In this document: positions 1 to 8,342 of the stretch, piece after piece
Layout of the letters: every line of letters starts with the position of its first letter
Numbering within the stretch: position 1 is the first letter of the stretch
Source of the DNA: Chloroflexota bacterium
Lineage (GTDB): Bacteria; Chloroflexota; Anaerolineae; Aggregatilineales; Phototrophicaceae
Reading direction: 5' to 3'
Assembly: GCA_011523545.1 (NCBI GenBank)
Contig: WTGN01000094.1
Span: 63,001-127,000 of the forward strand
DNA length: 64,000 nt
Notes under the pieces: model-generated
Seen by the model: the letters and a program-made list of their open reading frames with translations, nothing else
Databases searched by the model: none
Told to the model about the DNA's origin: nothing
Position numbers and translations under genes: made by a program

Positions 1-55
1 AATCGTTGTACGGGCGAGCCGGTGGCTCGCCCACCCTTGCCACAAATTACAAATC
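1..55. repeat. 55-bp direct repeat, left copy (family B hairpin)
   Basis: This 55-bp stretch is repeated without a mismatch at 233-287. It contains a hairpin with 9-bp arms (GGGCGAGCC at 12-20 and GGCTCGCCC at 24-32) around a 3-nt loop. The hairpin core also occurs, on the opposite strand, in the elements near 13870 and 17420. The DNA between the copies (56-232) carries two copies of a short motif (TTGTCTCGCCCTC near 99-111 and 159-171) and no convincing gene. It looks like dispersed repeat material next to the terminase genes. Confidence 0.85.
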
Positions 56-232
56 GAAATCTGTAGGGACGATTGACAGGCTGTGTCTACGCTACCCTTG
101 TCTCGCCCTCGCACCGACGTCGAAACGCCCGCCAAACCACAACCGTCGCGGCGCACCTTGTCTCGCCCTCTCAGTGATTCCAGGTAAGTAATGAGAAGGG
201 CTGCCTTAAGAGATAAACGGCAAAAATCTAGG

Positions 233-287
233 AATCGTTGTACGGGCGAGCCGGTGGCTCGCCCACCCTTGCCACAAATTACAAATC
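233..287. repeat. 55-bp direct repeat, right copy (family B hairpin)
   Basis: This is a perfect second copy of bases 1-55, in the same orientation. The sequences diverge immediately after base 287, so the repeat boundary is sharp. It lies 136 bases before the start of the terminase small-subunit gene. I see no gene between 288 and 423. Confidence 0.85.
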
Positions 288-423
288 AATTCTCCTATGA
301 CCGACTTGGAACTACTTCTGTGCCTCTGTGGTGAATACAAACTCACGCGACCATATAATCACCACCTGCCAGAACACCTGTGCTATCTTTTCAATCCATT
401 CCGCCACACAGCAAGGATATCCC

Positions 424-972
424 ATGCCAACCATTTACACCCTCGACGACAAAATCCAGGCCCTCAACCTGCTTGATCAACACGATGACGACTTCCACCT
501 CGTCAAATCCCAACTCAATATCCCCCTCAAAACGCTGCGCGGCTGGCGCGCCAACCAAGACGCCCTGCGCCAACAATTCGACGACCGGCAATACCGCCAC
601 TTCGCCAATATAAAACTCGAACTCCTTAACGACATGTTCGAAACCTGCCGCGCCATCATGAAAAAAATCAAAACCGGCGACCATGAAGGCATCGCCGTCA
701 GCCAACTCGCCTACACCCTCACCACCCTGCTCAACCACGCAAATCAACTGGAGGAACGCTTTGAAGAACTGGCGCCGAACCCGTCAATCCCCGACCAACA
801 ACCCAACCGCATCAACTTTGTCCTCGACGATAACCTGCAAAATGCCACACCCCGGCCAGCAGAAAATCCTGGCCCGCCCCGCCCGCTTCAAAGTCCTGGC
901 CTGCGGCAGGCGCTGGGGCAAATCGGAATTGGGGAAAATAGACATCCTCATCGCCGCCCACCTCGAACATAA
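424..972 (+). CDS. Phage terminase small subunit-like DNA-binding protein
   Basis: The protein has 182 residues when started at the ATG at 424, which has AAGGA seven bases upstream. The first 60 residues look like a helix-turn-helix (segments such as NIPLKTLRGWRANQ), as in the DNA-recognition domains of phage terminase small subunits. The middle is helical, and the tail is Pro-rich and of low complexity. Its last 131 bases overlap the next gene in another frame, which is unusually long, so the true C-terminus may be earlier or the gene may be frameshifted. The assignment rests mainly on the HTH and on the large-subunit gene directly downstream. Confidence 0.6.
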   Translation: MPTIYTLDDKIQALNLLDQHDDDFHLVKSQLNIPLKTLRGWRANQDALRQQFDDRQYRHFANIKLELLNDMFETCRAIMKKIKTGDHEGIAVSQLAYTLTTLLNHANQLEERFEELAPNPSIPDQQPNRINFVLDDNLQNATPRPAENPGPPRPLQSPGLRQALGQIGIGENRHPHRRPPRT

Positions 973-2020
973 ACGCTGCTGGTGGCTCGCGCCAACCTAC
1001 CAAATGGCCAGCCAAACCTGGCGCGACCTCGTCAACAGCGTCAAGCACCTGGCCGGCGTCAAAATCAACGCCACAGAACGCCGCATTGACCTGCCCAAAG
1101 GCGGCATGATCGCCATCCGCAGCGCCCATAACCCCGATAAACTCCGCGGCGACGGCCTCGATTTCGCCATCCTCGACGAAGCCGCCCGCATGCCCGCCCA
1201 TATCTGGCACGACGTCATCCGCCCCATGCTCTCCACCACCCGCGGCGGCGCCAGCTTCCTCAGTACACCCAACGGACGAAACTGGTTCTGGCAACGCCAC
1301 CAAGCCGGCCTCGATCCCCTCCAAAACGAATGGGCCGCCTTCCGCCAAAGCACCGCCCAATCACAACTCGTCGATCCAGCCGAATTGGCCAGCCTCAAAA
1401 TAAATACGCCCGAATTCGTCTGGGGTACTGAATACGAAGCCAATTTCAACGACGACCGCGGCCAAGTCTTCCGCCACATCAACAACGCCGCCGCCCCCGC
1501 CCCCTATCACAAGCCGCAACCCGGCCATGCCTACGTCGCCGGCGTCGATTGGGGACGCAGCCAGGATTACACCGCCATCGCCGTCCTCGACGCCGCCAAC
1601 GGGAAAATGGTCGCCCTCGAACGCTTTAATCATGTCGGCTGGGACCTCCAGCGCGCTCGACTCGCCCAAATCGTCAAGTCCTGGCGCCCCCAAGTCATCT
1701 GGGCCGAAGCCAACTCCATCGGCGAACCCAACATCGACGCCCTCGTCCGCCAAGGCCTGCCCGTCCGCCCCTTCTATACCACCGCCAAATCTAAAGCGCC
1801 CCTCATCGAAGCCCTCGCCCTCGCCATCGAACAAAACAATATCACCCTCCTCGACGACCCCGTTCTCCTCAGCGAATTGGCAAACTACAGCCTCGAACGC
1901 CTGCCCAACGGCAGCTACCGCTACGGCGCGCCGCCCGCCGCCCACGACGATACCGTCATCGCCACCGCCCTCGCCTGGTACGGCGCCCAATTCGTCGGCC
2001 CCCCATTCGCCTTCGCCTAA
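842..2020 (+). CDS. Phage terminase large subunit (ATPase and nuclease)
   Basis: This is a 392-residue DNA-packaging motor protein. Residues 22-28 (GRRWGKS) are the terminase-type Walker A, and LDFAILDEAAR is the Walker B with its catalytic Glu. YVAGVDWGRSQDYTA near residue 230 begins the RNase H-like nuclease domain, and the acidic motif AAHDDTVIATALAW lies near the C-terminus. I chose the ATG at 842 because the protein then begins MPHPGQQKILARPARFKVL, the usual start of this family. The terminases normally work with portal and capsid genes, but none follow: mutL comes next. Codons end in C much more often than in the neighbours, which suggests transfer. It could be a remnant prophage or a domesticated pair. 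Confidence 0.85.
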   Translation: MPHPGQQKILARPARFKVLACGRRWGKSELGKIDILIAAHLEHKRCWWLAPTYQMASQTWRDLVNSVKHLAGVKINATERRIDLPKGGMIAIRSAHNPDKLRGDGLDFAILDEAARMPAHIWHDVIRPMLSTTRGGASFLSTPNGRNWFWQRHQAGLDPLQNEWAAFRQSTAQSQLVDPAELASLKINTPEFVWGTEYEANFNDDRGQVFRHINNAAAPAPYHKPQPGHAYVAGVDWGRSQDYTAIAVLDAANGKMVALERFNHVGWDLQRARLAQIVKSWRPQVIWAEANSIGEPNIDALVRQGLPVRPFYTTAKSKAPLIEALALAIEQNNITLLDDPVLLSELANYSLERLPNGSYRYGAPPAAHDDTVIATALAWYGAQFVGPPFAFA

Positions 2021-2116
2021 TGACCCGCATATCCAAATCCCCGGCGACATCCCCCGCGTCCGCCTAATCCCAACTGCCGGTGCGCCCCTGTGAATCGCCC
2101 GCCAAATCCCAATTCG

Positions 2117-2145
2117 GTAGGGGCGACCTATCGGGTCGCCCTCTC
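2117..2145. repeat. REP-like hairpin (family C)
   Basis: GTAGGGGCGACC is followed by an inverted arm; GGGCGACC at 2121-2128 pairs perfectly with GGTCGCCC at 2134-2141. Related GTAGGG-GCGA palindromes occur at 12440-12512 and 40324-40372. The rest of 2021-2366 holds repeat-like text with CGGTGACCTCGGTGG (near 2160-2175), reminiscent of the inner part of the family A elements, and no gene. Confidence 0.6.
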
Positions 2146-2332
2146 GGTGATCTCAATATCCTCGGTGACCTCGGTGGTAAAAAACCCTCTGTGCCTCCGT
2201 GGTGATTCTCCCCCCCCCCGCCTATCCATACCCTATCTATACACTTACCAAGGAAATCGCTGCCCTCGGCGCGAAAAATACAGGCGCCGTCTTCCCTGCG
2301 CCCCGCCCGCGTCCATCTCTGCTATACTTCAA

Positions 2333-2338
2333 GAAACC
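2333..2338 (+). promoter_or_regulatory. Candidate -10 box of mutL
   Basis: TATACT lies 28 bases before the mutL start used here. The same hexamer is the -10 box of the strong promoters at 17619, 56034 and 59908. No good -35 box is present 17 bases upstream, so this is tentative. Confidence 0.35.
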
Positions 2339-2366
2339 CCGGACGCGGATGATGTCTACTGAGAAA

Positions 2367-4103
2367 ATGACGATAGAAGTGCTGCCGGAAACGGTGATCG
2401 GGCGGATCGCGGCCGGCGAAGCGATCGAACGGCCGGCATCGGTGGTCAAGGAATTGATCGAGAACGCCATCGACGCCGGCGCCAGCGCCGTCCAGGTGGA
2501 AGTCGAGGCGGGCGGGGCGCGCCTGCTGCGGGTGAGCGACAACGGGGCCGGCATTCGGCGCCAGGAGATTCAGCTCGCTTTCAAGCGCCATGCCACCAGC
2601 AAGCTGCGCAGCGCCGACGACCTGCAGGGCTTGACGACCTTGGGTTTCCGCGGCGAGGCCCTGGCCAGCATCGCGGCGGTGAGCCGGGCGACCATCCTAA
2701 CGCGCCATCGCGACGAACCCATGGGCGTCACCCTGCGCTTGCAGGGCGGCGCCGTTGAGCATGAGCGACCGGCAGGCGCCCCGGCCGGCACAGTGGTCAC
2801 CATAGAGAACCTGTTCTTCAACACGCCGGCCCGCCTCAAGTTTCTCAAGAGCGAGGCGACCGAAAAACGCCACATCCATTGGACGGCGGCGCGTTATGCG
2901 ATGGCTTATCCGCAGATCGCCTTCGCCCTCAAACAAGACGGGCGGGAGCGCTTCCGTTCCTCAGGCGGCGGCCAGCTGGCCGATGTCCTGGCCAAAGTCT
3001 TTGGTCTCAAGGAAGCCAAATGCATGGTCGCGGTAGAGGCGGTCGAGGCGCGCCGCCCGGGACGGCCGCGGATCGCTGTCGCCGGTTTTGTCTCGCTGCC
3101 GTCACTGAGCCGCGCCAGCCGCGACCGGATCATTCTCTTCGTTAACGGCCGGGCGATTCAAGACCCCGCGCTTAGCCATGCGCTGACCCAGGCTTATGAG
3201 GGCTTGCTGCCGGCGGGCGCCTTTCCCTTCGCTGTCCTGCTGCTGACGATGCCGCCCGACTTTGTCGATGTCAATGTGCACCCGACAAAAGCCGAGGTCC
3301 GTTTCCGCGATGCCCAGCTTGTTTTCGTCGCCCTTCAGCGCGCCGTGCGGGAGGTCTTGCTGGCGGCGGCTGATGCGGCGCCCGCGCCCGATCCCTGGAC
3401 CGGGGGCGCTTTCAGCGACGTCTATGTCGATTATCAGAAAGCGCCGCCGCAATGGCCGCGCCGGCCGGCGGATGACTTGTTCGACGACGCCGGGCTTGAT
3501 GAGACACCGGAAGCGGGCGGCCCGCCTTCACGGCCGCGCACGCTGCCGGTCCTGCGCGTGCTGGGGCAGGTCGGCGCCGCCTATATCATCGCCGAAGGGC
3601 CCGCCGGCCTATACCTGGTTGATCAAAACGCCGCCCATGAGCGGGTGCTGTTTCAGAAGCTCTGCGATGAATCGGCAAATGGCGGCATTGAAGGCGCGCA
3701 ACTGGCCGAGAGCCAGACCGTTTTGCTCTCGCCCGAGGACAGCGACTTGCTCGCCCAAGTTGAAAACTTGCTGACTCACCTGAGTTTCGAAATTGAGCGC
3801 TTCGGCCCCAACAGCTATGTCATCCGCCGCCGGCCCACGCTGCTGGCCGGCCTGCAAGCAGCCGAGTTTATGCCGCGCCTGCTTGAGATCTTGCGCCGGT
3901 CAGCGAGAACGCCGGCGGACGCGGCGGCCGCTTTGGCAGCGGTGGCCGCTTTGCGCCGCGGCCAGATACTGGAGCAAGAGGCAATGCAATCGCTGATCGC
4001 GCAACTGGAGCGCTGCCCGGAGCCTTTTGTATCGCCGGGCGGGCGCAAGACCTTCATCCATCTGAGCCGCGAGGATCTGGCGGAAGAGTTTCGCCGGCGC
4101 TGA
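2367..4103 (+). CDS. mutL: DNA mismatch repair protein MutL
   Basis: MutL couples mismatch recognition by MutS to strand removal. The 578-residue product starts MTIEVLPE, matching the family start, so I prefer the ATG at 2367 over in-frame ATGs at 2349 and 2352. The N-terminal GHKL ATPase is complete: the ENAIDAGAS helix carrying the catalytic Glu and Asn, DNGAGI, TLGFRGEALASI and the GTVVTIENLFFNTPARLKFL segment. A linker and a C-terminal dimerisation domain follow. The metal-binding endonuclease motif DQHAxxExxxxE appears as DQNAAHERVLFQ, and the C-terminal CPHGRP motif reads CPEPFVSPGGRK. The nicking activity of many MutL proteins therefore looks doubtful here. It converges with the kinase gene, with 14 bases between the stops. 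Confidence 0.95.
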   Translation: MTIEVLPETVIGRIAAGEAIERPASVVKELIENAIDAGASAVQVEVEAGGARLLRVSDNGAGIRRQEIQLAFKRHATSKLRSADDLQGLTTLGFRGEALASIAAVSRATILTRHRDEPMGVTLRLQGGAVEHERPAGAPAGTVVTIENLFFNTPARLKFLKSEATEKRHIHWTAARYAMAYPQIAFALKQDGRERFRSSGGGQLADVLAKVFGLKEAKCMVAVEAVEARRPGRPRIAVAGFVSLPSLSRASRDRIILFVNGRAIQDPALSHALTQAYEGLLPAGAFPFAVLLLTMPPDFVDVNVHPTKAEVRFRDAQLVFVALQRAVREVLLAAADAAPAPDPWTGGAFSDVYVDYQKAPPQWPRRPADDLFDDAGLDETPEAGGPPSRPRTLPVLRVLGQVGAAYIIAEGPAGLYLVDQNAAHERVLFQKLCDESANGGIEGAQLAESQTVLLSPEDSDLLAQVENLLTHLSFEIERFGPNSYVIRRRPTLLAGLQAAEFMPRLLEILRRSARTPADAAAALAAVAALRRGQILEQEAMQSLIAQLERCPEPFVSPGGRKTFIHLSREDLAEEFRRR

Positions 4104-4117
4104 TGCTGCAGATGATT

Positions 4118-5356
4118 TTACAGAAGCGGAAAAACGCCCAGCAGGTAGAGCGGCGCCAGACCGGCCACCGCCAGAAAGGCCAATATCACCAGGATAATCG
4201 TCACGATATCAGCGCCTTCGCCCTTGGCTTGCCGTCTGGGCAGGAAGGGCCCGGTGTAGCCGCCGGTCGCTTCGACATTTATCGTGCCATCCGGATTGCG
4301 CAGGGGGCGGCGCGGAATGGGGGCGGGGCCCGGCAGCGGCGGGCTTGTGGAATTCGCTTCGGCCGCTGGTCGGCGGGGCATCGGGATCGGCCCAGTCGCT
4401 CTGGCGCCGGTCTGGGCGCGTGGTTGCGCGGCAGGCGGGCGGGGCTGGCTTCTGGCGGGCTGCTGGGCGACTACGGTCGGCGGCGGCGGGCGCCCGGCGT
4501 CCGTCCCCCGCGCGGCATGGCGGCTGCGCTCGCGCAGCTCCTGCAGAATATGCCCCAGCTGATCGGCATGTTTGTAGCGGTCATTGGGCCGCTTGCTCAT
4601 AACCTTGGCGATGACATTGCTGAGGGCGTCCGGCAGCTCCGGGTTGAAGTCTTTGGCCAGCGGGATTTTGCCCCGCAAATGCGCGATTGCCAGCTCCTTC
4701 GGCGCCCGGCCAACATAGGGAAGGCGGCCGGTGAACATCTCGAACAAGACGATGCCGATCGAATAGACATCGGAAGCCGGCGTCGGTTTTTCTCCCTTGG
4801 CCTGCTCGGGCGAGAAATAATGCGGGCTGCCCCAGACGACTTCACTGCGTGTCTGCGGCAGCGTGTCGGTGAGGGCCTGGGCGATGCCAAAATCGGTAAC
4901 TTTCACGACGCCATCGCGATTGATCAGCACATTCTGCGGCTTGACATCAGCGTGGACCATTTGAGAACGATGGGCGAAGCCGAGCGCGGCGCAAATCTGA
5001 ATTCCCATGTCCAGCGCTTGGTCGAGAGGCAGGGCGCCGCGTGTTTTGATGAGCTTCTTCAGGTCATCGCCGTCGATCATTTCCATGACGATGTAATACG
5101 TAGCCCCGTCATTGCCAACATCATGAATGGTGACAATATTTGGATGAGACATCATGGCGAAGGTGCGAGCTTCTTGCTGAAATCTCTCGACGAAGGCCGG
5201 GCCTTCAGAGCCCTTGGTCAGATTGGGTCGCAAGATCTTGACCGCCACAATGCGGCCCAACATGCGGTCAAGCGCGCGATAGATGACGGACATGCCGCCC
5301 GAGCCCTGCTGCGCGACGAGCTCATAACGCTGATTCAGTAAGGTTTCGCCGGCCAT
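4118..5356 (-). CDS. Membrane-anchored Ser/Thr protein kinase (PknB-like)
   Basis: This is a 412-residue Hanks-type kinase. The N-lobe has the glycine loop GSGGMSVIYRA and the VAVKIL lysine. The catalytic loop reads VHADVKPQNVL: Asp, Lys and Asn are kept but the Arg of HRD is Ala, so it is a non-RD kinase. TDFGIAQ and SPHYFSPEQAKG complete the activation segment. A Pro/Arg-rich linker of about 90 residues leads to one hydrophobic helix at the extreme C-terminus (TIILVILAFLAVAGLAPLYL), so the kinase domain is probably cytoplasmic with no extracellular sensor. I start it at 5356, just after the dGTPase-like gene ends, and the two are probably co-transcribed. Confidence 0.92.
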   Translation of the reverse strand: MAGETLLNQRYELVAQQGSGGMSVIYRALDRMLGRIVAVKILRPNLTKGSEGPAFVERFQQEARTFAMMSHPNIVTIHDVGNDGATYYIVMEMIDGDDLKKLIKTRGALPLDQALDMGIQICAALGFAHRSQMVHADVKPQNVLINRDGVVKVTDFGIAQALTDTLPQTRSEVVWGSPHYFSPEQAKGEKPTPASDVYSIGIVLFEMFTGRLPYVGRAPKELAIAHLRGKIPLAKDFNPELPDALSNVIAKVMSKRPNDRYKHADQLGHILQELRERSRHAARGTDAGRPPPPTVVAQQPARSQPRPPAAQPRAQTGARATGPIPMPRRPAAEANSTSPPLPGPAPIPRRPLRNPDGTINVEATGGYTGPFLPRRQAKGEGADIVTIILVILAFLAVAGLAPLYLLGVFPLL

Positions 5357-5369
5357 GCTCTGCGCTCGC

Positions 5370-6521
5370 TCACGGTCTGGAAACGGCATTGAACAATTGC
5401 TGAAACTCACGCAGCGCGCTGCGGTCGGTCAAGCTGGCGATGTAATCGGCGACGACGCGGTGGGTCGCTTCGTCGGCCAGTTTGGCGCGGTATTCATCAG
5501 GCAGTTGGCGCGGCTCGCCGACATAACTGGCGAACAGCGCCTGGATAAAGTGTTCAGCGCGGGTCTGCATGCGGACAATTCTAAAATGGCGATACATGTT
5601 GTGGAAGAGAAAGTCTTTCAATTCTGTGTTGAGCGCGTCTTGCTCGGCGCTGTGGCGGACGAGCGGCTGCGCGTGCCGCTGAACGTCCAGGGAATCTTGC
5701 GGATCAAGCGCCGCAAGCCGGCGCTCGCTCTCATACAAGACGTCATCAACCAACTGGCCGACCAGTTCGCGGATGATGTTGTGGCGCGAGACCTCGTCAA
5801 GCGCGCTGCCGGCCCAATTGATTCGCTCAATGACGCGCCGCCACAGCTCAAGATCTGCCAGTTGCTCGACGCGAATCAAGCCCGATTGCAAGCCATCATC
5901 AAGATCATGGGCATTATAAGCGAGCTCGTCGGCTACATTTGCGATTTGCGCTTCGAGCCCCGGCCCGGTTTCCTGGGAGATCTCGCGAAAGGCGCTGCGG
6001 TCGTAGGCGGTTTCATGCTTGGCGATGCCTTCCAGGGTCTCAAAGGTGAGGTTCAGGCCGCTCCACTTGGGATAGCGCTGCTCCAGCTTGGTCACCACCC
6101 GATAACTCTGATGGTTGTGATTGAAACCGCCTCGATCGCTCATGAGTTCATTGAGCACGTCTTCGCCGGCGTGCCCAAAAGGCGGGTGTCCCAAATCATG
6201 GGCCAGGCAAATCGCTTCGACCAGATCTTCGTTGGCGCCCAGCGCGCGCGCCAGCGTCCGGCCGATCTGCGCGACTTCCAGCGTATGGGTCAGGCGCGTT
6301 CGATAATAATCGCCGGCGTCATTGACAAAGACCTGGGTCTTGTACTCCAGGCGACGGAATGCGGCCGCATGCACGATGCGGTCGCGGTCGCGCTGAAAAG
6401 CGGTGCGATAACGCGGCTCGGCCTCATGATGAAGGCGCCCGCGCGAAAGCCGGCTGAACAGCGCAAAGCCGGCCAGCGAATTCAGTTCATTGTCTTCCAA
6501 CTTCTGCCGCAGTAGGCCCAT
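5370..6521 (-). CDS. dgt: dGTPase-like HD-domain triphosphohydrolase
   Basis: This is a 383-residue member of the deoxyguanosinetriphosphate triphosphohydrolase-like family, which hydrolyses dNTPs to nucleosides and triphosphate. The metal-binding HD residues are in RLTHTLEVAQI, CLAHDLGHPPFGHAGE and ADELAYNAHDLDD, and the family signature HAAAFRRLEYKTQVF is near the N-terminus. The ATG at 6521 is preferred over one at 6566 because GCGAGG lies about six bases upstream of it. The kinase gene follows 13 bases downstream. Substrate preference cannot be read from the sequence. Confidence 0.9.
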   Translation of the reverse strand: MGLLRQKLEDNELNSLAGFALFSRLSRGRLHHEAEPRYRTAFQRDRDRIVHAAAFRRLEYKTQVFVNDAGDYYRTRLTHTLEVAQIGRTLARALGANEDLVEAICLAHDLGHPPFGHAGEDVLNELMSDRGGFNHNHQSYRVVTKLEQRYPKWSGLNLTFETLEGIAKHETAYDRSAFREISQETGPGLEAQIANVADELAYNAHDLDDGLQSGLIRVEQLADLELWRRVIERINWAGSALDEVSRHNIIRELVGQLVDDVLYESERRLAALDPQDSLDVQRHAQPLVRHSAEQDALNTELKDFLFHNMYRHFRIVRMQTRAEHFIQALFASYVGEPRQLPDEYRAKLADEATHRVVADYIASLTDRSALREFQQLFNAVSRP

Positions 6522-6591
6522 AGCAATCCTCGCCACTATTTTAGTCTCAGCGGATGAATCGCGCATCCCGCAAGCGCTGCGCCTCTGATTT

Positions 6592-6603
6592 GCAGTATAC
6601 TGC
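6592..6603. promoter_or_regulatory. Palindromic -10 region between divergent genes
   Basis: GCAGTATACTGC is a perfect 12-bp palindrome in the 125-bp gap between dgt (leftward) and the SAM hydrolase gene (rightward). It presents TATACT on both strands, the -10 hexamer used by the best promoters in this window. No clear -35 box is visible on either side. Confidence 0.4.
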
Positions 6604-6646
6604 GTTACATTCCTGAGATTATTAAGAGCGCAAGGGTGGAGCGGTT

Positions 6647-7489
6647 ATGACGCGGGTCATCGCCTTATTGACGGACTTTGGGCAAGAAGACATTTATGTG
6701 GGAACGATGAAAGCCATGATTTTGAATATCTGCCCGACTGCCCAAATCGTGGACATCACGCACGCCATTCAGCCGCAAAATGTGCGGGAGGCGGCATTCG
6801 CCTTGTTGAACAGTTATCAGCACTGCCCGCCGGGGGCCGTCTTCTGCGTCGTGGTTGACCCCGGGGTGGGGAGCGAGCGCCATGCAATCGCGGTGAACAG
6901 CGGGGGCTATCACTTTGTCGGGCCGGATAATGGCGTCTTGAGTTATGCCCTCGCGCATTTGGCTACCGATATTGAGGCGGTGAAGTTGGAGAATCCGCAA
7001 TATCAGGCCGAATCGATCAGCCACAGTTTTCACGGGCGCGATATCTTTGCGCCCGCCGCCGCTCATTTGGCGCAGCAGCCGGAGCTGTTTGCCGCGCTGG
7101 GCGGCGCATTGGAGACGACTGTCAGCTTCCCGCCGCCGGAGCTGAGTTTCGCGCGGCAAAGATTGATTGGCGAAGTGATGCACATCGATCACTTCGGCAA
7201 TATCATCACCAGCATCGGCGCCTTTCACTGGACGGGCGACGAGGCGCTGCGCTTGTCTCCGGTATGGAGTAAGGCGATACCAGCGTTGGACCTGTCCGCG
7301 CGGACGGCCAATATCACCATCCACAGCCACACCGTGCACGGGATTTCACACGCCTATTATGAAGTGGCGCCGGGGGAAATCCTGGCGCAGATTGACAGCA
7401 ACGGCTTCCTCGAAATCGGCGCCAACCAGGATGATGCCGCCGACCGGCTGGATGTGCAATTGGGCGACAAAGTTATGCTGCGCCTTTGA
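6647..7489 (+). CDS. SAM hydrolase / adenosyltransferase, DUF62 family
   Basis: This is a 280-residue protein of the SAM hydroxide adenosyltransferase family, related to fluorinase and chlorinase. Family members split S-adenosylmethionine to adenosine and methionine using water. Motifs visible are LLTDFGQEDIYVGTMK at the start, CVVVDPGVGSERHAI, FVGPDNGVLS, FHGRDIFAPAAAHLA and IDHFGNIITSI. The C-terminal beta-barrel domain is present, so the length is normal. GGAGCGGTT precedes the ATG. It stands alone, divergent from dgt. The physiological role of the bacterial enzymes is not settled. Confidence 0.9.
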   Translation: MTRVIALLTDFGQEDIYVGTMKAMILNICPTAQIVDITHAIQPQNVREAAFALLNSYQHCPPGAVFCVVVDPGVGSERHAIAVNSGGYHFVGPDNGVLSYALAHLATDIEAVKLENPQYQAESISHSFHGRDIFAPAAAHLAQQPELFAALGGALETTVSFPPPELSFARQRLIGEVMHIDHFGNIITSIGAFHWTGDEALRLSPVWSKAIPALDLSARTANITIHSHTVHGISHAYYEVAPGEILAQIDSNGFLEIGANQDDAADRLDVQLGDKVMLRL

Positions 7490-7596
7490 AGGCGGGGGCG
7501 CAAGCCGGCGCGAGCGACGGAAGTGGTGAACCGCCTGGAAATAAGTCTCGTCCATTCACAACTCCGGTTGGAACATAGTTTGATCATTGATCGGTT

Positions 7597-7667
7597 TTGG
7601 CCGTCATTTGACCGCTTCGGCCAATGAGACAAGTGTTTCGGCCAATAGAGTCCATTTCGGCCATAAA
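7597..7667. repeat. Four spaced TTCGGCCAAT-like motifs
   Basis: GGCC cores at 7599, 7619, 7640 and 7659 sit in the related contexts TTTTGGCCGT, CTTCGGCCAAT, TTTCGGCCAAT and TTTCGGCCAT. The spacing of 20, 21 and 19 bases is close to two DNA turns, as expected for cooperative protein binding on one face. A 9-bp inverted repeat (CGAAATGCG at 7684-7692 and CGCATTTCG at 7776-7784) follows. No gene is seen between 7490 and 8420. Confidence 0.4.
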
Positions 7668-7812
7668 TGCAGTTTGAATATAGCGAAATGCGGCGAGGAT
7701 GCGACGCGGTCGGTCGCGTTGATACCGACCATTGGTCGGGTAGCGCATATCCGCGCAAGTCCCCCAGAAAAACTTCGCATTTCGGCACAATGTATAGATA
7801 GAGTATCCACAC

Positions 7813-7831
7813 GGGAGGGGGGGGTAGGGGG
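7813..7831 (+). other. G-rich tract, possible G-quadruplex
   Basis: Runs of 3, 8 and 5 guanines are separated by one or two bases, which could supply four G-triplets. It lies in the long non-coding gap before the sugar transporter operon. Folding is inferred only. Confidence 0.3.
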
Positions 7832-7848
7832 TAGCTCAATCCATTTGA

Positions 7849-7886
7849 AAGGCGGCGGCGCAGACCATATGAATGAACGCCGCCTT
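7849..7886. other. Stem-loop with 9-bp perfect stem
   Basis: AAGGCGGCG at 7849-7857 pairs with CGCCGCCTT at 7878-7886 around a 20-nt loop. There is no T-run, so it is not an intrinsic terminator in either direction. It may be part of an untranslated RNA or simple repeat debris. Confidence 0.4.
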
Positions 7887-8342
7887 GGGCTGGTACTGAG
7901 AGAAAGTATCGTCACGTTCATAGAGCCAAGCGTATTAACTATCACGGAGTAAAGGCGACCAAAAGGACGCGTAAGTAGCGGCGGGCCGCGCAGGCGGAGA
8001 CGGTTGGCACAGAGATTTTGTTGCCATTATCGTTGAAGTCTCGGCATTCGCAGGATTCAGAACGCCCGAGCGACAGCAGTATTTGACAAGTCGACGCGCA
8101 TGTGTTCAAATTCAGTATCTATTCCTGTTAGTATGGAATATTCTGTTTGTGAGGATCTTGTATCCGGCGGTATCTTCAAGTCAAAAGCAGAGGGCCTAAT
8201 ACGAAAACTCTAGGGCGTGGTAGGCATAGGTAACGCTTGTGGCGGCTGAGTTTGAAGATTGCTGGCAGACGAGAGCCGCAGCAATTTGTAGGAAGTAGAG
8301 AAAGGGGCAATATGAGCGGATGAATTAAGCGCAAAGCGTGGC

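Noticed and set aside
424..2020. A full prophage
   Set aside because: Only terminase genes are present. No portal, capsid, tail, lysis, integrase or attachment site can be seen within the window.
4103..5341. A 412-codon open frame on the + strand opposite the protein kinase
   Set aside because: The kinase frame on the other strand has all catalytic motifs. The + frame has no recognisable domain and is a by-product of GC-rich codon use.
5355..6515. A 386-codon open frame on the + strand opposite the dGTPase-like gene
   Set aside because: It mirrors the HD-domain gene, which has clear motifs and a ribosome site; the mirror frame has none.
7604..7945. Several short frames in the 7490-8420 gap
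   Set aside because: They overlap one another on both strands, lack ribosome sites and have erratic composition, so the gap is treated as non-coding.
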